Assembly (NCBI GenBank): GCA_900767005.1 | Contig: CAAFXL010000394.1 | Span: 1-6,354 of the forward strand | DNA: 6,354 bases | From: an uncultured Ruminobacter sp. | GTDB lineage: Bacteria > Pseudomonadota > Gammaproteobacteria > Enterobacterales > Succinivibrionaceae | Reading direction: 5' to 3' | Shown here: piece by piece, positions 5,501 to 6,354 of the stretch | Position numbering within the stretch: the first letter of the stretch is position 1 | How the letters are laid out: every line of letters begins with the position of its first letter | Notes under the pieces: generated by a model | Databases searched by the model: none | Seen by the model: the letters and a program-made list of their open reading frames with translations, nothing else | Told to the model about the DNA's origin: nothing | Program-made: the position numbers and the translations under genes

Positions 5501-6230
5501 ATTTGTTTATGGCAGAATTTCAATTTTAGAAAATGAACTTAACCGCAAAAAACCTCGTGATTCTATAAATTTTGAAGACTTTTTCTTTAGGGATCCATAT
5601 GAAGCTATTTATAATAAAGATTCAGAAAAAAACAAAGTTGAACTTTTAAAATTTGCCGAAAATATTAATGCTCAAAATAAGACTAAACTTAAAAAAGATT
5701 TAGACCTAAGTGACATTAATGAAAAAATTGCGGAAACTAAGGAAGTTCAAGCACTACTTACCCCAATCTTTAAAGAAAGTGAAGGAACATCTTTAGACGA
5801 TTTAGGAGGAAAAACCCAAGCTTCTTCCCCTACAAATACTGCTATTAAAAATAATAGTAACCAAAGTAGTAACCGAATAGGAACTACTTTTGATTTAGCT
5901 TTAGAAAATACAAAATCAAAGATTACTAATAATTCTACTAATGGTAATGAAACTATTAATAGTAATAGTGCTGATACTAGTGAAGATCTTTCAGTATTTA
6001 CTAAGCTTCCAGAAAATATCCAAGCAATTATTAAAGAGCTTTTAAATTTAGAAGAGTTTACTTTTGAGGAATTTGAAGTAATTGCTAAAAAGCATAATAC
6101 TTTACCAAATGGGGCGATCGATTTAATTAATACTTGGAGCTATGAAGAATTTGATGCTCCATTACTTGAAATTGATACGCCAATGTTTTTTGATAAGGAA
6201 TTATTATTAGATTTTGTGACTTTTGATTAA
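2577..6230 (+). CDS. Large TerB_C-domain protein (Ter-type stress/defence component)
   Basis: This 1217-residue protein is recognised by its C-terminal end. Residues ~1042-1066 (LDLSDINEKIAETKEV, then LLTPIF) match the start of the TerB_C domain (pattern LD-x-I-x-E-T-x-V-x-LL-x-IF). Residues ~1144-1210, with LPNGAIDLIN (1176-1185) and PLLEID (1195-1200), match its end. Between them lies an Asn/Ser/Thr-rich linker (~1070-1139). TerB_C usually accompanies TerB_N; residues ~405-500 (FFFVNSYL, then WLLNWHK) may be a diverged TerB_N, but I am not sure. The first ~400 residues are helical and contain a possible duplication (49-90 versus 148-190). No signal peptide or membrane segment is seen, so it is probably cytoplasmic. 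Family knowledge ties TerB_N/TerB_C proteins to ATPases and helicases in Ter-linked stress and phage-response loci; the biochemical role is unknown. It has its own promoter and no visible operon partner here. Start is at 2577 or 2580. Tellurite resistance itself is not implied. Confidence 0.8.
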   Translation: MMAKTKLTLGNATKFFDLNVLIETNPIPGEIKVNFEKIKKYILQKQAMIACKSLIEIIGLNLSNPYCLTAQELYNLRILLKKFKISLLPIGNPEKFPLDNQVLLVNDFSIENDPDIISAKQLSKTPKFQSFSSSRLKIAAEKLNNFTIMVHVFNELGFVTNQHNLLATEQLAYLHKLLATYELPTEGKTFLLAALTYVSENPLELNIINDKFGALGELKNKSLKDEEIKHIATIASLGLITKKILEHPDFEQINNKLRYTLSGKNLKFDESYVPKNDLDGFISEDLDNELQTINQNENWNKLKNIKSNDRDYYVTPKYINIKRTMDKKGYKNACSLLQDLGKEIKEFSSKHTYKETIEKFRAKIKDTAIKANLLAPDELKFYGDEQAVFPSDRNLTIANLYGSDLPFFFVNSYLFSFAPIENNKIRLDQDVNTETVIDLRQSVKSLLSENLPNRKSLSIIYQNLTYRILVESYLVDSLENESYKAFVWLLNWHKIIAPRTHNINDENILRDMGDVLSVYALMHLNSIDKAHYDYIIKNGYCAFFGKLITKAMINKEIKFNQKFWSDAIYQNEIFPKLKFIAYDDPELYSKIIDFAYDFFNQKFANQVSINEEDLEILYKESLKTDKFYRGKLVDYDNIRNELNQFRNNQNFTLPTKESECTQAGIPCLLTNYLAHVFFAQFPYLPINFINDCEELSSDVDNVINIIPKIQSYLDDFTEYTKFLANISISTKSMIVPFLNYYFKRDPANTALKYLRNDLLSKRTVDYRAIKEVFHIGINGKVQTYSVINHLASLLNLYTIPNVNVEEVPTTPSSAMNTYVFIEEEIFIPRRLKDDIKIYRLALEVATNYRVIRYIKEAFINRIIANILEIRYLEEDIKNFAEENKLNLENQLYKANEEVKLPVPEYTIAKKYLKNIYQIFTFISTLKYVNIINEIKTNRPQKIQFGAKTSKLELSDDEVTSLQEYLKILTNYDDQKFVYGRISILENELNRKKPRDSINFEDFFFRDPYEAIYNKDSEKNKVELLKFAENINAQNKTKLKKDLDLSDINEKIAETKEVQALLTPIFKESEGTSLDDLGGKTQASSPTNTAIKNNSNQSSNRIGTTFDLALENTKSKITNNSTNGNETINSNSADTSEDLSVFTKLPENIQAIIKELLNLEEFTFEEFEVIAKKHNTLPNGAIDLINTWSYEEFDAPLLEIDTPMFFDKELLLDFVTFD

Positions 6231-6354
6231 GTAAGTAATATAAAAATTAATAGTTAAATCAAAGATTTAAGAATTTAATGATTAGCACCTACAATTATAT
6301 AAACATCTTATTGATGATATAATAACCCAAAAGTCGAATAATATATACTTAATA
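6231..6354 (+). other. Downstream intergenic region to window end
   Basis: There is no gene in the 124 bases after the TAA. A 7-bp AT-only-ended palindrome, TTAAATC-AAA-GATTTAA (6254-6270), lacks a T-run and GC core, so it is not a convincing terminator. The large gene therefore has no clear end signal inside the window and could be read through into what follows. Confidence 0.45.
6315..6323 (+). promoter_or_regulatory. Candidate extended -10 for a gene beyond the right edge
   Basis: TGA-TATAAT is a perfect extended -10 element on the plus strand, but no good -35 lies 16-18 bases upstream and no start codon with a ribosome binding site is visible before the window ends. In such AT-rich sequence TATAAT is common, and the TGn context is the only extra support. 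Confidence 0.3.

Noticed and set aside
2577..6230. Calling the large gene a tellurite-resistance determinant
   Set aside because: TerB_C is shared by many Ter-linked proteins of unknown role; no terZABCDEF genes are present and the name alone does not show tellurite resistance.
6254..6270. Palindrome TTAAATC-AAA-GATTTAA as terminator of the large gene
   Set aside because: The stem is nearly all A/T and no T-run follows; such palindromes are common in sequence this AT-rich.
1..6354. CRISPR array, tRNA, rRNA or riboswitch
   Set aside because: I found no regularly spaced direct repeats, no cloverleaf-like segment and no recognisable conserved RNA sequence on either strand.

Overview
This is a very AT-rich window (roughly 30% GC or lower, by eye). 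It reads as bacterial. Both main genes have extended -10 promoters (TGn-TATAAT / TGn-TATACT) and purine-rich ribosome binding sites. TGA is used as a stop and TGG encodes Trp, so the genetic code is the standard one. The taxon cannot be fixed from the sequence. A low-GC, possibly host-associated proteobacterium is plausible. One exact copy of the Pasteurellaceae-type uptake word ACAAGCGGT is a weak pointer in that direction.

Left part (1-449, minus strand): the 3' portion of a small gene that I read, tentatively, as a prophage-type protein of the PBECR / RelE-like nuclease class. Its 5' end has been removed by an insertion sequence. Nothing convincing lies in the first 131 bases.

Middle (450-2274): a complete-looking insertion sequence of about 1.8 kb, IS4/IS1634 type. 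It carries one intact 511-residue DDE transposase on the minus strand, 21-bp imperfect terminal inverted repeats (17/21 match), and a strong hairpin just inside the left end. A 230-bp leader contains the transposase promoter. The inner part of the terminal repeat, ATGGGACTAT, recurs in the leader and overlaps the -10 box, which suggests the transposase represses its own promoter. To the right of the element (2275-2576) are a short hairpin or terminator, a decayed coding remnant on the minus strand, and the promoter of the next gene.

Right part (2577-6230, plus strand): one large gene for a 1217-residue protein. Only its C-terminal end is recognisable, as a TerB_C domain split by an Asn/Ser/Thr-rich linker. 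The first ~1040 residues look helical and highly divergent. TerB_N/TerB_C proteins belong to the Ter-linked stress and defence repertoire, where they usually sit beside ATPases and helicases. No partner is inside this window. A candidate promoter at the right edge suggests another gene follows. The layout is an accessory region: eroded prophage-like genes, a mobile element, and a large, probably stress- or defence-related protein.
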